Positions 42,966-53,569 of a stretch of 64,000 nucleotides of DNA are shown here, in pieces; position 1 is the stretch's first letter, and each line of letters starts with the position of its first letter. A program made the position numbers and the translations under genes. Source of the stretch: Idiomarinaceae bacterium (GTDB lineage Bacteria; Pseudomonadota; Gammaproteobacteria; Enterobacterales; Alteromonadaceae); NCBI GenBank assembly GCA_002685255.1, contig NYWU01000033.1, forward strand, positions 124,001-188,000, in the 5' to 3' direction. The notes beneath the pieces are model-generated. The model was not told the origin of the DNA, searched no databases, and saw only the letters and a list, made by a program, of their open reading frames with translations.

Positions 42966-44597
42966 TCAGTCTCTAGCGCGGCCGCTGAAGCGTTTGAGAT
43001 CTTTGAGTGCATCAATTAACACGGGAACCGTCGGTTCGGCGCCGTCGAGGCGGCTGAAGTCATCGCGACGATAGATATTGTACTGACCGTTGTTATCGAG
43101 CACAGTAATCAACGTTTGGTCATAGATAACGATATACGGACTGTAGGTTTCTACCAGAGGCCAGCGCTCACCGCCGTTCATCAGATCTTCACCATTGCTA
43201 AAGCTCTGCGTACCACCAGCACATGACATGACACGAGATAGGGCGGTTGGCATGAGGTCCATTAATCCGCCAATACTTTGTTGTGGTAGTGCGAAATCTT
43301 TTTCCCACAAGGTGACACGCATATTTTCAGGTTTAAACTGCTGCTGTCCGAGCAAACCTTCGGTGTTACTGGGCGCGAGGCTCGAGAGCAGTACACGTTG
43401 TTGGCCTAAGCTTCCGAGTATCGCGGGTAGGCGATCGATATCCTCATGGCTCAGCAGCACAACGTTGACCTGGTTCTCGTTGCGTGGATAAAAACTACTC
43501 AGCGGCTCAGCGTTCCAGTCGGCTTTAAACTGAGTAAGCCCGAGTTCCTGTGGCCAATTGGGCGATGTATGCCAGCTCACATCGATGCCAAAGTCCGCTA
43601 ATGGTTTTAGGTAAGCCGGTGATATGTTTTGATTCTCGATGGTCTCTTGGTAAAAGTCGGGGAGACCATAAAGTAACTGGAACAGCCCGCCTTCACGACT
43701 GGGGTGTGCCAGTAACTGAATATCCACTTGAGTTAGGCCGTTGTCGTTGGCTGCTTCACCGACACGTTGTGACTGTTCGGCATTCAAACGATCAAATACA
43801 ACCAGTGTAATGCCCTTGGTTTGAGACGTTTTTGAGCACAGCAACGTATTGTGCGGGTAGCGTAAGCGAATATTTTCTGCCGACATCAGCTTTTGTTGCT
43901 GCGCCTGATAATTTTCCACTTCGATAAAGCCATGCTTCGACATCAGCGTTTTCGCTGTCGTCGGGTACGAGAGCGGGAATGTATCATCTTGCTGTGTTAT
44001 CGGGTCATAGAGCTCGGCATCCGCCCAAACGTGAATACTGTGGCTAGCAAAAAAGCACAATACAAATACCGTGGTGGCCGGTGCGCCAAGTCTACGATGC
44101 TGAAGTTCCGAAAGGTGTTTCCACGTGTAGTTAGCAAGCAATAGTTCAAAGCCTAGCAGAATAAGAAAGCCCAACATGATCATTAAAATGATGACAAAAC
44201 TTGCGCCAGTAAATGCGGCCTCGGCATCTTTCGCCATTTGTGCAAGTGAATAGGCGTTCAGGTGATACCCGTAGTGGCGGAAAAATAGTGCATCAAAGAT
44301 AAGCGCGACGATGCCAAGGGAGCTAATGAGTGCCGCGATACTGCGTAACACTTTGGAGTAGGGAATCAGCAGACAGAACGGAAATATCAGTATGATAAAG
44401 AACACGAATGGCAGAAACGCAAAGTGCCCGATCCAGTTCACAATGAGATAAACGGTACTGATGAATGTGGTCGGCGACGGCGTTGAATCAATATAGATAA
44501 TGCCGATAAGGAGACACAAAATAATGTTGGCGAAGGTAAACCAATGACCCCAACTAATCAGTCGTGCAATTTTATCGCGACGTTGGTTCTTTCCCAT
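42966..44597 (-). CDS. YejM/PbgA-like inner-membrane protein with degenerate sulfatase-type domain
   Basis: The 543-residue protein has the DUF3413-type N-terminus with five predicted helices up to about residue 190 and a periplasmic domain of about 330 residues. In E. coli YejM (PbgA/LapC) senses lipopolysaccharide and controls LpxC turnover through LapB. The alkaline-phosphatase-like fold here is degenerate: the first strand reads GITLVVFDRLNAEQS rather than a metal-binding D/E-S/T motif, so no catalysis is expected. The divergent yejK homologue 70 bases away supports the identity. No yejL-like small gene is found in between. Confidence 0.87.
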   Translation of the reverse strand: MGKNQRRDKIARLISWGHWFTFANIILCLLIGIIYIDSTPSPTTFISTVYLIVNWIGHFAFLPFVFFIILIFPFCLLIPYSKVLRSIAALISSLGIVALIFDALFFRHYGYHLNAYSLAQMAKDAEAAFTGASFVIILMIMLGFLILLGFELLLANYTWKHLSELQHRRLGAPATTVFVLCFFASHSIHVWADAELYDPITQQDDTFPLSYPTTAKTLMSKHGFIEVENYQAQQQKLMSAENIRLRYPHNTLLCSKTSQTKGITLVVFDRLNAEQSQRVGEAANDNGLTQVDIQLLAHPSREGGLFQLLYGLPDFYQETIENQNISPAYLKPLADFGIDVSWHTSPNWPQELGLTQFKADWNAEPLSSFYPRNENQVNVVLLSHEDIDRLPAILGSLGQQRVLLSSLAPSNTEGLLGQQQFKPENMRVTLWEKDFALPQQSIGGLMDLMPTALSRVMSCAGGTQSFSNGEDLMNGGERWPLVETYSPYIVIYDQTLITVLDNNGQYNIYRRDDFSRLDGAEPTVPVLIDALKDLKRFSGRARD

Positions 44598-44667
44598 TCT
44601 GTGTCTATCCCGTGCTACAATCTGCCAAATAGTCTAACACAGCGATTTTGCAAGGATAGTCCTAGTT

Positions 44668-45714
44668 ATGCAACTGGCCATTGAAAATAGCATTATTCAC
44701 CAGTTTTACAGCCATGATGATCAAATTGGTTTGCGTCTCGCGCCAGAGCCTTTGTCTGATGACGAACAACTGCACGAGTTACTCGAGGAACTGACCACGG
44801 TTTATACCAGTAAACCAGCTAAAGGCTACGCCAGTTTCTTAACAGAGGCCGACGAGGCGGAAGAAGTCAGTGACTTCCCCGTACTACTCAAACAGTGGCA
44901 AGCGCAAGCGTTAGAATTTGTTGAGTTGAGCCAACAGGCGGCCAAATTACTGTTAGAACAGCTCCAAAACTATCAAATGCTTGAAGCGGGCTTTTTATTA
45001 GTGACGCGGTATCAACACTTAAGCACTGATTATCTGTTGGTGGCGTTTTTACCAGTAAAGGTGGGCGTGACGATTAACCCTAATTTGGCTGTTGACCGGT
45101 CATCGCAATTAGATATTAGTAAAGTGCAACTCGCAGCGCGGATTGATCTGACTGAATGGCAAACCGATCCCGAGAGCCAACGCTATATTTCCTTTATCAA
45201 AGGTCGTGCTGGACGCAAGGTATCTGATTTTTTCTTGGATTTCTTGGGTTGTACCGAACGGTTGGATGCGAAGTCGCAAACTAAACGCTTGGTGGATGCA
45301 GTAACAGAGTTTGGTAAGCAGGCCGAACTGCCACCGGAGCAACGTCAATCGCTCAATGCGGTGGCTTATGAATATTGCGATCAGCAATGGAAGCAGGGCG
45401 AAGACGTTAAGGTCAAAGACTTGTCGGAGCATTTCTCCCAAGCACAGCCGACCGAGCGTAGCTTTGAAGAGTTTACGCAAGCGCTGACGCAAGAGGATAA
45501 ACCTGCATTAGATGAGTCTTTCCCTACGGATCGATCCACGTTGCGGAAGTTGGTTAAATTTCAAGGCCAAGGAGGCGGCGTGAGTGTGGCATTTGATCAT
45601 ACTCAGTTAGGTGAACGTGTGGAATATGATGCCGAGACAGACAAACTAACGATTCATGGCACCCCGCCTAATTTGCGTGATCAATTGCGTCGTTACTTTG
45701 GTATCGATTCTTGA
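44668..45714 (+). CDS. yejK: Nucleoid-associated protein YejK (NdpA)
   Basis: The 348-residue protein has the YejK/NdpA pattern: an N-terminal region with a long helical stretch, FLLVTRYQHLSTDYLLVAFLPVK, SQLDISKVQLAARIDLTEW, YISFIKGRAGRKVSDFFLDFLGC and the C-terminal FKLVKFQG-like block (LRKLVKFQGQGGGVSVAFD). It is a DNA-associated protein of unclear role, related to phage and mobile-element NdpA proteins. It is divergent from the yejM-like gene and ends at a strong bidirectional terminator shared with cspD. Confidence 0.93.
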   Translation: MQLAIENSIIHQFYSHDDQIGLRLAPEPLSDDEQLHELLEELTTVYTSKPAKGYASFLTEADEAEEVSDFPVLLKQWQAQALEFVELSQQAAKLLLEQLQNYQMLEAGFLLVTRYQHLSTDYLLVAFLPVKVGVTINPNLAVDRSSQLDISKVQLAARIDLTEWQTDPESQRYISFIKGRAGRKVSDFFLDFLGCTERLDAKSQTKRLVDAVTEFGKQAELPPEQRQSLNAVAYEYCDQQWKQGEDVKVKDLSEHFSQAQPTERSFEEFTQALTQEDKPALDESFPTDRSTLRKLVKFQGQGGGVSVAFDHTQLGERVEYDAETDKLTIHGTPPNLRDQLRRYFGIDS

Positions 45715-45743
45715 AGGGTATGGACTCTTAAGGGACTAGAATT

Positions 45744-45770
45744 GCAAAACGCCGCACTGCGGCGTTTTGC
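45744..45770. terminator. Bidirectional rho-independent terminator between yejK and cspD
   Basis: A perfect 12-bp stem GCAAAACGCCGC (45744-45755) / GCGGCGTTTTGC (45759-45770) with a three-base loop ends in a T-rich side on both strands. It lies between the two convergent stops. Confidence 0.9.
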
Positions 45771-45782
45771 AAATAGGCTTTC

Positions 45783-45998
45783 TTACTGTTTGTCCGCGTG
45801 AGGAACAATGTTTGAGGCATGTAGTCCTTTTGGACCTTCCTCAAGTTCAAACTCTACGGTTTGACCCGCTTTTAACGTGCGATAGCCTTCCATATCGATT
45901 GTTGAGTAATGAGCGAAAATGTCACCCTCGCGGTCCTCACTCTCAATAAAGCCAAAACCTTTGGAGTTGTTGAACCATTTGACTTTTCCGGTTGCCAT
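45783..45998 (-). CDS. cspD: Cold-shock-domain protein CspD
   Basis: The 71-residue protein is a single cold-shock domain with RNP1 (KGFGFI) and an RNP2 variant (IFAHYSTI). It binds single-stranded nucleic acid. The assignment to CspD rests on length and on its place divergent from clpS-clpA, as in E. coli, where CspD inhibits replication in stationary phase. It is separated from clpS by a 226-base region that should hold both promoters; I could not define those promoters with confidence. Confidence 0.9.
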   Translation of the reverse strand: MATGKVKWFNNSKGFGFIESEDREGDIFAHYSTIDMEGYRTLKAGQTVEFELEEGPKGLHASNIVPHADKQ

Positions 45999-46224
45999 AC
46001 ATCTACTTCCTTCTTCTATCGAAAAGAATTTTGTTATTATTAGATTGGGTTGTCTTAGGTGTGGTTGAAAATTCCATCAGCCAACACCATGTTTTACTCT
46101 AGGACACAGAGTATAATAGTCAAGTAGATGTGATGAAAAAATCGACATTTTTGTTAAAAAATTAAACAAAAATTGTCCAGCGCGATTAGACAAATCAGCT
46201 ATAGTGATAATAGGTTGTTAATTC

Positions 46225-46539
46225 ATGAGCCAGTTTGATCATCAACACGTATATGATGTTGAGGAAGACAGTAAACACGAACTGAAACCACCCTCGATGT
46301 ATAAGGTCATATTGAATAATGATGACTATACACCGATGGACTTCGTAATCGAGGTGTTGATAAAGTTTTTTCGTATGAACAATGAAAAAGCGACCGACAC
46401 CATGTTACAAGTGCACTATAAAGGTAAAGCGGTGTGTGGCGTGTATTCAGCAGAGATAGCTGAAACTAAAGTGGTGCAGGTAAATCAGTACGCTCGTGAA
46501 AACCAGCACCCTTTGCTCTGTACCATGGAGCATGAGTAA
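46225..46539 (+). CDS. clpS: ClpS adaptor for N-degron substrates
   Basis: The 104-residue protein has the ClpS core: a disordered N-terminal tail then [50 protein letters not shown] and [10 protein letters not shown]. The DD of [11 protein letters not shown] is part of the pocket for N-terminal Leu, Phe, Tyr and Trp. It passes such proteins to ClpAP. clpA follows after 37 bases. The transferases that create N-degrons (aat, bpt) are encoded within 4 kb downstream. Confidence 0.97.
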   Translation: MSQFDHQHVYDVEEDSKHELKPPSMYKVILNNDDYTPMDFVIEVLIKFFRMNNEKATDTMLQVHYKGKAVCGVYSAEIAETKVVQVNQYARENQHPLLCTMEHE

Positions 46540-46576
46540 GATTCGAGCACAGCCGTAGTACGGTAAGGAGAGTGGT

Positions 46577-48847
46577 ATGTTAAACAAGGCGTTAGAACTT
46601 ACCTTGAACGATGCGTTCAGACTGGCGCGTGAGCGTCGTCATGAACTGATGACGGTTGAGCATTTGCTCGTGGCTTTGCTCGATAACCCAGACGCAGCTG
46701 AAGTGTTACGCGCCTGCGGACTCAATTTTGAGCAGTTGAAAGAAGAGCTGATTAGTTACATCGATCGCAGTACACCGACCTTTGATGACCAAGATGATGG
46801 CGCCGATACGCAACCGACGTTAGGATTCCAGCGCGTATTACAACGTGCTGTGTTCCACGTGCAGTCCTCGGGTAATGCCGAGGTGAGTGGCGCAAACGTG
46901 TTGGTGGCTATTTTCAGTGAACAAGAGTCACAAGCTGTTTACTTGCTAAACAAGCACGATATTACTCGATTAGATATCGTTAATTATATTTCGCATGGCA
47001 TCGCCCGCTCGCAAGATGAGCCGATGGATGAACATATTGCCGATGAAGAGGAAATGGCTGCGGCAAGCGAAGAGCAGCAAACCCACCTTAAACGTTTCTG
47101 TACCAACCTCAATGTGCAAGCGAAAGAGGGTAAGATTGATCCACTCATTGGTCGTGATGATGAGCTCGAACGCTGTGCACAAATTCTGTGCCGACGCCGG
47201 AAAAATAATCCATTGTTAGTGGGTGAAGCGGGTGTCGGTAAAACGGCCATTGCCGAAGGCTTAGCCTATCGCATCGTCAATAACCAAGTGCCCGATATTC
47301 TGCAAGAAGCCGTTATCTATTCGTTGGATATGGGCGGCTTATTGGCCGGCACAAAGTACCGTGGTGATTTCGAAAAACGCTTCAAACAGTTGTTGAAAGA
47401 GTTAGGCGAGAAAGAACACGCTATCTTATTTATTGACGAAATCCACACAATTATCGGCGCGGGCGCAGCTAGTGGCGGCGTGCTTGATGCCTCTAACTTA
47501 TTAAAGCCATTGCTTTCAAGCGGCCAGCTCAAGTGTATTGGTTCAACAACTTATACCGAGTTCAAAAACATTTTTGAAAAAGATCGCGCGCTAGTGCGTC
47601 GATTCCAAAAAGTGGATGTTAGTGAACCGAGCGTGGAAGATACCACGAAAATTTTGATGGGTTTAAAAGAACGCTACGAAGACCATCACGGTATTCGTTA
47701 CACCCAGCCCGCGATCAAAGCAGCGGCTGAGCTAGCGGCAAAATACATTAATGAGCGTCACTTGCCTGATAAGGCGATTGATGTGATGGACGAGGCGGGC
47801 GCACAACAACGTTTGTTACCTCCATCTAAGCGTAAGAAAACCGTCGGTGTGCAAGATATTGAGGCGATTATCGCCAAGATTGCGCGTATTCCGGAGCAGT
47901 CAGTTTCACGTACAGACCAAGACATTCTCAAGCAGCTCGATCGCAACTTGAAGATGGTGGTGTTTGGTCAGGATGAAGCGATTGACAAACTGAGCTCTGC
48001 AATTCGGTTATCGCGGTCGGGCTTAGGTAATGAACATACCCCTATCGGGTCGTTCTTGTTCGCAGGTCCGACAGGCGTGGGTAAAACTGAGGTGACTCAG
48101 CAACTTGCCAAAGCAATGGGCATTGAACTGATTCGCTTCGATATGTCGGAGTATATGGAACGACACGCAGTCAGTCGCTTGATTGGTGCGCCTCCGGGCT
48201 ATGTCGGTTTTGATCAAGGCGGGTTGTTAACTGACGCAGTGATTAAACAGCCTCATTCGGTACTGCTGCTTGATGAGATCGAGAAAGCCCACCCGGATGT
48301 GTACAACATCTTGTTGCAGGTAATGGACAACGGCACATTGACGGATAACAACGGTCGTAAGGCGGATTTCCGTAATGTCATTATTGTGATGACGACTAAC
48401 GCGGGTGTGCGTGAGACAGTTCGTAAGTCAATTGGCTTTAAGCAACAGGATCACAGTCACGATGCGATGGCAGAAATCAACCGTACCTTTACGCCGGAGT
48501 TCCGTAACCGTCTTGATGGTATCGTGTGGTTTAACCATCTAAGTGAAGAGGTTATCTTGCAGGTGGTCGATAAGTTTATCACCGAGCTGCAAGCACAGTT
48601 AGACCGTAAAGGGGTGTCTCTTGAGGTTGAATCCAAAGCAATCGATTGGCTTGCGAAGAAAGGCTACGACAAGCAAATGGGTGCACGTCCAATGGGTCGT
48701 ATTATTCAGGAGCACCTGAAAAAACCGTTGGCAAACGAAATCTTGTTTGGTCATTTGACGCGTGGTGGTCGAGTGAAAGTGTCGCTGGATAACAACGATG
48801 AACTGAAATTTGATTACGACAGCACCAACGAAGCGATTGAGAGCTAA
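46577..48847 (+). CDS. clpA: ClpA AAA+ unfoldase of the ClpAP protease
   Basis: The 756-residue protein has the ClpA layout: an N-terminal Clp repeat domain (residues ~1-145), D1 with Walker A GEAGVGKT and [10 protein letters not shown], and D2 with Walker [22 protein letters not shown] and an intact sensor 2 region (GARPMGR). There is no middle coiled coil of the ClpB type. It forms hexamers that unfold proteins, including those brought by ClpS, into ClpP. A GGAGAG precedes the ATG. A terminator follows the stop. Confidence 0.97.
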   Translation: MLNKALELTLNDAFRLARERRHELMTVEHLLVALLDNPDAAEVLRACGLNFEQLKEELISYIDRSTPTFDDQDDGADTQPTLGFQRVLQRAVFHVQSSGNAEVSGANVLVAIFSEQESQAVYLLNKHDITRLDIVNYISHGIARSQDEPMDEHIADEEEMAAASEEQQTHLKRFCTNLNVQAKEGKIDPLIGRDDELERCAQILCRRRKNNPLLVGEAGVGKTAIAEGLAYRIVNNQVPDILQEAVIYSLDMGGLLAGTKYRGDFEKRFKQLLKELGEKEHAILFIDEIHTIIGAGAASGGVLDASNLLKPLLSSGQLKCIGSTTYTEFKNIFEKDRALVRRFQKVDVSEPSVEDTTKILMGLKERYEDHHGIRYTQPAIKAAAELAAKYINERHLPDKAIDVMDEAGAQQRLLPPSKRKKTVGVQDIEAIIAKIARIPEQSVSRTDQDILKQLDRNLKMVVFGQDEAIDKLSSAIRLSRSGLGNEHTPIGSFLFAGPTGVGKTEVTQQLAKAMGIELIRFDMSEYMERHAVSRLIGAPPGYVGFDQGGLLTDAVIKQPHSVLLLDEIEKAHPDVYNILLQVMDNGTLTDNNGRKADFRNVIIVMTTNAGVRETVRKSIGFKQQDHSHDAMAEINRTFTPEFRNRLDGIVWFNHLSEEVILQVVDKFITELQAQLDRKGVSLEVESKAIDWLAKKGYDKQMGARPMGRIIQEHLKKPLANEILFGHLTRGGRVKVSLDNNDELKFDYDSTNEAIES

Positions 48848-48868
48848 CTGCGAAATGCAGTCAGAAAT

Positions 48869-48895
48869 AAAAAAGGGGCGTTTAGCCCCTTTTTT
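48869..48895. terminator. Bidirectional rho-independent terminator between clpA and infA
   Basis: GGGGC (48875-48879) and GCCCC (48885-48889) with a five-base loop are flanked by six A and six T residues, extending the stem with A-T pairs. It lies between the convergent clpA and infA stops. Confidence 0.88.
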
Positions 48896-48907
48896 ATTGA
48901 ATCGTGA

Positions 48908-49135
<228 letters not shown>

Positions 49136-49175
49136 CTAGAATTTAACTAATGAGCGTACATTGTACGCATAGGGT

Positions 49176-49895
49176 TCATTTTTGTGTGTTAGATTTTACC
49201 GCTTTTTTCCATTGATTGCCAATAAGCCGTTCATTTGGTGTAAAACGGGCCTTGTAGTTCATCTTATCGCAGCTATCAATTTGGTATCCAAGGTAGAGAT
49301 AATCCAGTCCCTGCGCCTCTGTCCACTCGATTAAACTCAAAATAGAGTAGGTGCCCAACGAGCGCTTGTGTTGCTCAGGGTCAAAAAAAGTGTACATCGC
49401 TGAGCTTGACCGCGTGAGCACATCTACGATACTCACCATCGTCAGATTGCCCTCGCTGTCTCGCCATTCAAAAAACTGTGGTTTCATCCAATCAGCATCA
49501 CACCAAAGCCAAAATGATTCTGGGTCGGGTGGATACATCGCGCCATCGGCATGCCGCTTTTCAATAAAGCGACAGAACAGTGAGGTGTAATCAGTTTGAG
49601 GTTTATCGACAATTGAGAGCACGAGATCGCGATTTTTATTTAACACCCGTTTTTGGTTTTTGCTAAAGCTAAAATCACCGACCGGTATACGAAGTGATTC
49701 GCATGCTTGGCAAAACTCACAGTGGGGGCGATACACATCGTTATGACTGCGACGGAAACCATGGGCCATTAAGTGCTCATATAAATGGGCATTCATCGGC
49801 GTGTGTTCATCCGTTACCGTAACGATTAAACGCTCTTCCTGATCCTTGAGGTAACCACAGGGGCGGGAGCCTGTAATGCCGAGCTTAACACTCAT
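49176..49895 (-). CDS. bpt: Leucyl-tRNA-protein transferase Bpt (aspartate/glutamate N-terminal leucylation)
   Basis: The 239-residue protein belongs to the arginyl-tRNA-protein transferase (ATE) family: an N-terminal region with Cys residues in YRPHCEFCQACESLRIPV, a mid-region KNQKRVLNKNRDL, and a C-terminal GNAT-like half with TYSILSLIEWTEAQGLDYLYLGYQI. Prokaryotic members attach Leu from Leu-tRNA to proteins with N-terminal Asp or Glu, making a ClpS-recognised N-degron. It overlaps the aat stop by four bases, so both transferases are translated from one message. Confidence 0.93.
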   Translation of the reverse strand: MSVKLGITGSRPCGYLKDQEERLIVTVTDEHTPMNAHLYEHLMAHGFRRSHNDVYRPHCEFCQACESLRIPVGDFSFSKNQKRVLNKNRDLVLSIVDKPQTDYTSLFCRFIEKRHADGAMYPPDPESFWLWCDADWMKPQFFEWRDSEGNLTMVSIVDVLTRSSSAMYTFFDPEQHKRSLGTYSILSLIEWTEAQGLDYLYLGYQIDSCDKMNYKARFTPNERLIGNQWKKAVKSNTQK

Positions 49896-50596
49896 AAATA
49901 ACGACTAATATCTCCTAACGACCAAAAGTCGCCAGTTAGTGGGCGATCGCGTAACGCAAATAATTGCTCTAGAAAATGCTCGCGGGACATGGGTACCGCG
50001 CCGAGTGACGTTAAATGAGGATTTTCCATTTGGCAGTCAATTAATTGACCCCCGTGCTCAACAAAGGCGTTAGCGAAACAGTGTAAAGCCACTTTAGACG
50101 CGTTCGTCGCACGGTGAAACATACTTTCGCCGCAAAACAGACGACCGACACTGACACCATATAAGCCACCAACCAACGCATTTTCTAGCCAAACCTCGAC
50201 CGAATGGGCATGTCCTTTTCTATGGAGCTCAATATACGCCTCACGCATGGGCTCGGTAATCCATGTGCCTTCATGCTCGGCGCGTATTGTTGCACATTCA
50301 TCAATCACCTCTTCAAAGGCACGATTCAGTGTGACTCGCCAAGGTTGGCGTCGCATGGCTTTCTTTAACGAACGTGAGCAATGAATATCGCCAGGCACAA
50401 AAACAGCGCGAGGATTGGGGGACCACCATAAAATCGGGTCGTCGGCCGCAAACCACGGGAATATACCTGAGCGATAGGCACTCACCAAGCGTGCCTCGGA
50501 GAGATCGCCGCCCACGGCAAGTAATCCGTTAGGCTCTACCAGTGCCATCGACACTGGCGGAAAGCTGACTGAGCTAGGACTCAGTTCGACTATCAT
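49892..50596 (-). CDS. aat: Leucyl/phenylalanyl-tRNA-protein transferase
   Basis: The 234-residue protein (E. coli Aat about the same length) shows the conserved GLLAVGGDLSEARLVSAYRSGIFPWF, WWSPNPRAVF, EGTWITEPM and GGLYGVSVGRLFCGESMF blocks. It adds Leu or Phe to N-terminal Arg, Lys or Met, marking proteins for ClpS-ClpAP. The ATG at 50596 is used; a GTG at 50614 adds six residues close to the trxB stop. It is followed by bpt with a four-base overlap and is preceded by trxB. Confidence 0.96.
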   Translation of the reverse strand: MIVELSPSSVSFPPVSMALVEPNGLLAVGGDLSEARLVSAYRSGIFPWFAADDPILWWSPNPRAVFVPGDIHCSRSLKKAMRRQPWRVTLNRAFEEVIDECATIRAEHEGTWITEPMREAYIELHRKGHAHSVEVWLENALVGGLYGVSVGRLFCGESMFHRATNASKVALHCFANAFVEHGGQLIDCQMENPHLTSLGAVPMSREHFLEQLFALRDRPLTGDFWSLGDISRYL

Positions 50597-50617
50597 AGGC
50601 GGCGACTCACACAAGGA

Positions 50618-51601
<984 letters not shown>

Positions 51602-51664
51602 TCAGTTATATGTTTAGCTATGGGGACGATTGTATGGATTGCAAGGAAAAGGCACAAGAACAAC

Positions 51665-51697
51665 ATAAAAAAAGCCCACCATTTTAGGTGAGCTTTT
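51665..51697 (-). terminator. Probable terminator of the alanine dehydrogenase gene
   Basis: An imperfect hairpin (AAGCCCACC / GGTGAGCTT, one mismatch) is followed on the minus strand by a T run given by the A tract at 51665-51671. It lies 27 bases after the ald stop. It is weaker than the other hairpins here. Confidence 0.7.
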
Positions 51698-51723
51698 CTG
51701 TTCAGTTACGCTTACTTGTCTAA

Positions 51724-52857
51724 TTATTTAGAAAGCGCTTCACGCGGGTCGATGTAGTCGAGGCTTAATTCTTCGCCTAAGTCATCGTGGACCGCTTTAT
51801 AAGTGATTTTACCACCGTGCATGTTCAAGCCACGTAACAAGTGCTCGTTTTCTAACATGGCTTGGTTGCCTTTGTTAGCCAACGCGATACCGTAAGGTAA
51901 GGTCGCGTTGTTAAGCGCGATAGTTGAAGTGCGTGCAACTCCACCTGGCATGTTCGCAACACAGTAGTGAACAACATCATCAATCACGTATACCGGATCT
52001 TGGTGCGTTGTCGCGTATGAAGTTTCGAAACAGCCACCTTGGTCAATCGCAACGTCGACCAACACTGAACCTGGCTTCATGTTTTTGATGTGCTCGCGCG
52101 TCAACAGTTTAGGTGCCGCTGCGCCTGGAATCAGCACTGCACCAACAACTAAATCAGCTTCGCGTGAATATTTGTCGATAGCATCTACGGTTGAGTAGAT
52201 TGTGGTGACTTGACCATTGAAGATATCATCGATCTCGCGTAGACGCGGCAATGAGCGGTCGAGAATGGTGACGTCAGCGCCTAAGCCCAACGCCATTTTC
52301 GCAGCGTTAGTTCCGACAACACCACCACCGATGATGAGTACTTTGCCCGGCGCAACGCCAGGAACGCCACCTAGCAATGTGCCGCTGCCGCCGTGTGCTT
52401 TTTCAAGGTAATGCGCGCCTGCTTGAATTGACATGCGACCCGCAACTTCGCTCATAGGTGCTAAAAGCGGAAGACCATTGCGGTTATCAGTGACTGTCTC
52501 GTATGCGATAGCAGTACAACCTGATTCAGCCAATAATTTAGTTTGTGTTGGATCAGGTGCCAAGTGCAAGAAGGTGTAAAGGATTTGGCCTTCACGTAAC
52601 ATCTTACATTCGTTTGGCTGAGGTTCCTTAACTTTGACAATCATATCAGCGCGCTCGAAGATCTCTTCTGGCGTTTCAACAATTGAAGCACCGGCGGCTT
52701 GATAGTCTTCGTTAGTAAAACCAATCGCAGCACCGCCGTTGTTTTCAACGATAACGTCGTGGCCATTCGCAACATATTCGCGAACAGCTGCAGGCGTTAA
52801 ACCGATACGATACTCGTGGTTTTTAATTTCCTTAGGAACACCTATTAACATACTCAC
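51724..52857 (-). CDS. ald: Alanine dehydrogenase
   Basis: The 377-residue protein matches NAD-dependent alanine dehydrogenase: N-terminal [43 protein letters not shown], the NAD-binding [36 protein letters not shown] and the [18 protein letters not shown] end. It interconverts alanine and pyruvate plus ammonia, consistent with amino-acid-based growth. It is divergent from lrp across 160 bases, the usual arrangement in Vibrio and Alteromonadales-type genomes, so control by Lrp in response to amino acids is likely. Confidence 0.97.
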   Translation of the reverse strand: MSMLIGVPKEIKNHEYRIGLTPAAVREYVANGHDVIVENNGGAAIGFTNEDYQAAGASIVETPEEIFERADMIVKVKEPQPNECKMLREGQILYTFLHLAPDPTQTKLLAESGCTAIAYETVTDNRNGLPLLAPMSEVAGRMSIQAGAHYLEKAHGGSGTLLGGVPGVAPGKVLIIGGGVVGTNAAKMALGLGADVTILDRSLPRLREIDDIFNGQVTTIYSTVDAIDKYSREADLVVGAVLIPGAAAPKLLTREHIKNMKPGSVLVDVAIDQGGCFETSYATTHQDPVYVIDDVVHYCVANMPGGVARTSTIALNNATLPYGIALANKGNQAMLENEHLLRGLNMHGGKITYKAVHDDLGEELSLDYIDPREALSK

Positions 52858-53017
52858 CCTCTATAATTGACACGCATTGAGTGCGTTTTATCTGCTGATG
52901 TGATTGGTAAATTTCGTGGCGCAATTATAGACTGAAAACAAACTGGATTACGCACTTTTTTTAACCTAGTTTATAGTGATATATTAGGGCTAACCAATTA
53001 AATGACGCGATAAAATC
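52858..53017. promoter_or_regulatory. ald-lrp divergent control region
   Basis: These 160 bases should hold both promoters and Lrp sites by analogy with other gammaproteobacteria. The lrp side is AT-rich (TTTTTTAACCTAGTTTATAG), but I could not assign a convincing -35/-10 pair or a specific Lrp box by eye. Confidence 0.45.
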
Positions 53018-53509
53018 ATGAGATTTCCAGAAAACACCGATGAAATCACTATTGACAGAATTGACCGTAAGATCTTACGCATACTGCAAGACGATGGACG
53101 TATTGCCAACGTGGCACTCGCGAAGCGGGTGGGATTGAGCGCAACGGCTTGTTTAGAAAGGGTAAAGAAGCTTGAGCGAGAGGGCGTTATAGAGAGTTAC
53201 CATGCTCGTATCAACCCAGCTAAGCTCGGCGCTAACTTGATGGTGTTCGTCGAAATTACCTTGTCGCGCACCTCGGCGGATGCTTTCGCTGAATTCAGTG
53301 AGGCAGCGCGTAAAACCGAAGAGATTCTGGAGTGTCACTTAGTTGCAGGGGACTTTGATTTTCTTATCAAGGCGCGGGTACCTGATATGCGCGCGTACCG
53401 CAAATTACTCGGTGAAACCTTGCTGATGATGCCGGGTGTCGACGAATCGCGCACCTATGTTGTAATGGAAGAAGTAAAACAAGAGAATAAAGTTCTAGTA
53501 AAGGGCTAA
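53018..53509 (+). CDS. lrp: Leucine-responsive regulatory protein Lrp
   Basis: The 163-residue protein is close to E. coli Lrp in length and sequence: IDRIDRKILRILQDDGRIANVALAKRVGLSATACLERVKKLE (HTH), then RAM domain HLVAGDFDFLIKARVPDMRAYRKLL and the ESRTYVVMEEVK end. It is a global regulator responding to leucine or alanine. It sits between ald (divergent) and ftsK (61 bases downstream), as in many gammaproteobacteria. Confidence 0.96.
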   Translation: MRFPENTDEITIDRIDRKILRILQDDGRIANVALAKRVGLSATACLERVKKLEREGVIESYHARINPAKLGANLMVFVEITLSRTSADAFAEFSEAARKTEEILECHLVAGDFDFLIKARVPDMRAYRKLLGETLLMMPGVDESRTYVVMEEVKQENKVLVKG

Positions 53510-53569
53510 CATTAGCAGCGAGATTCGCTACAATCGGGGGCAGAGAGCCTCCACTATAATAAGATCCCA

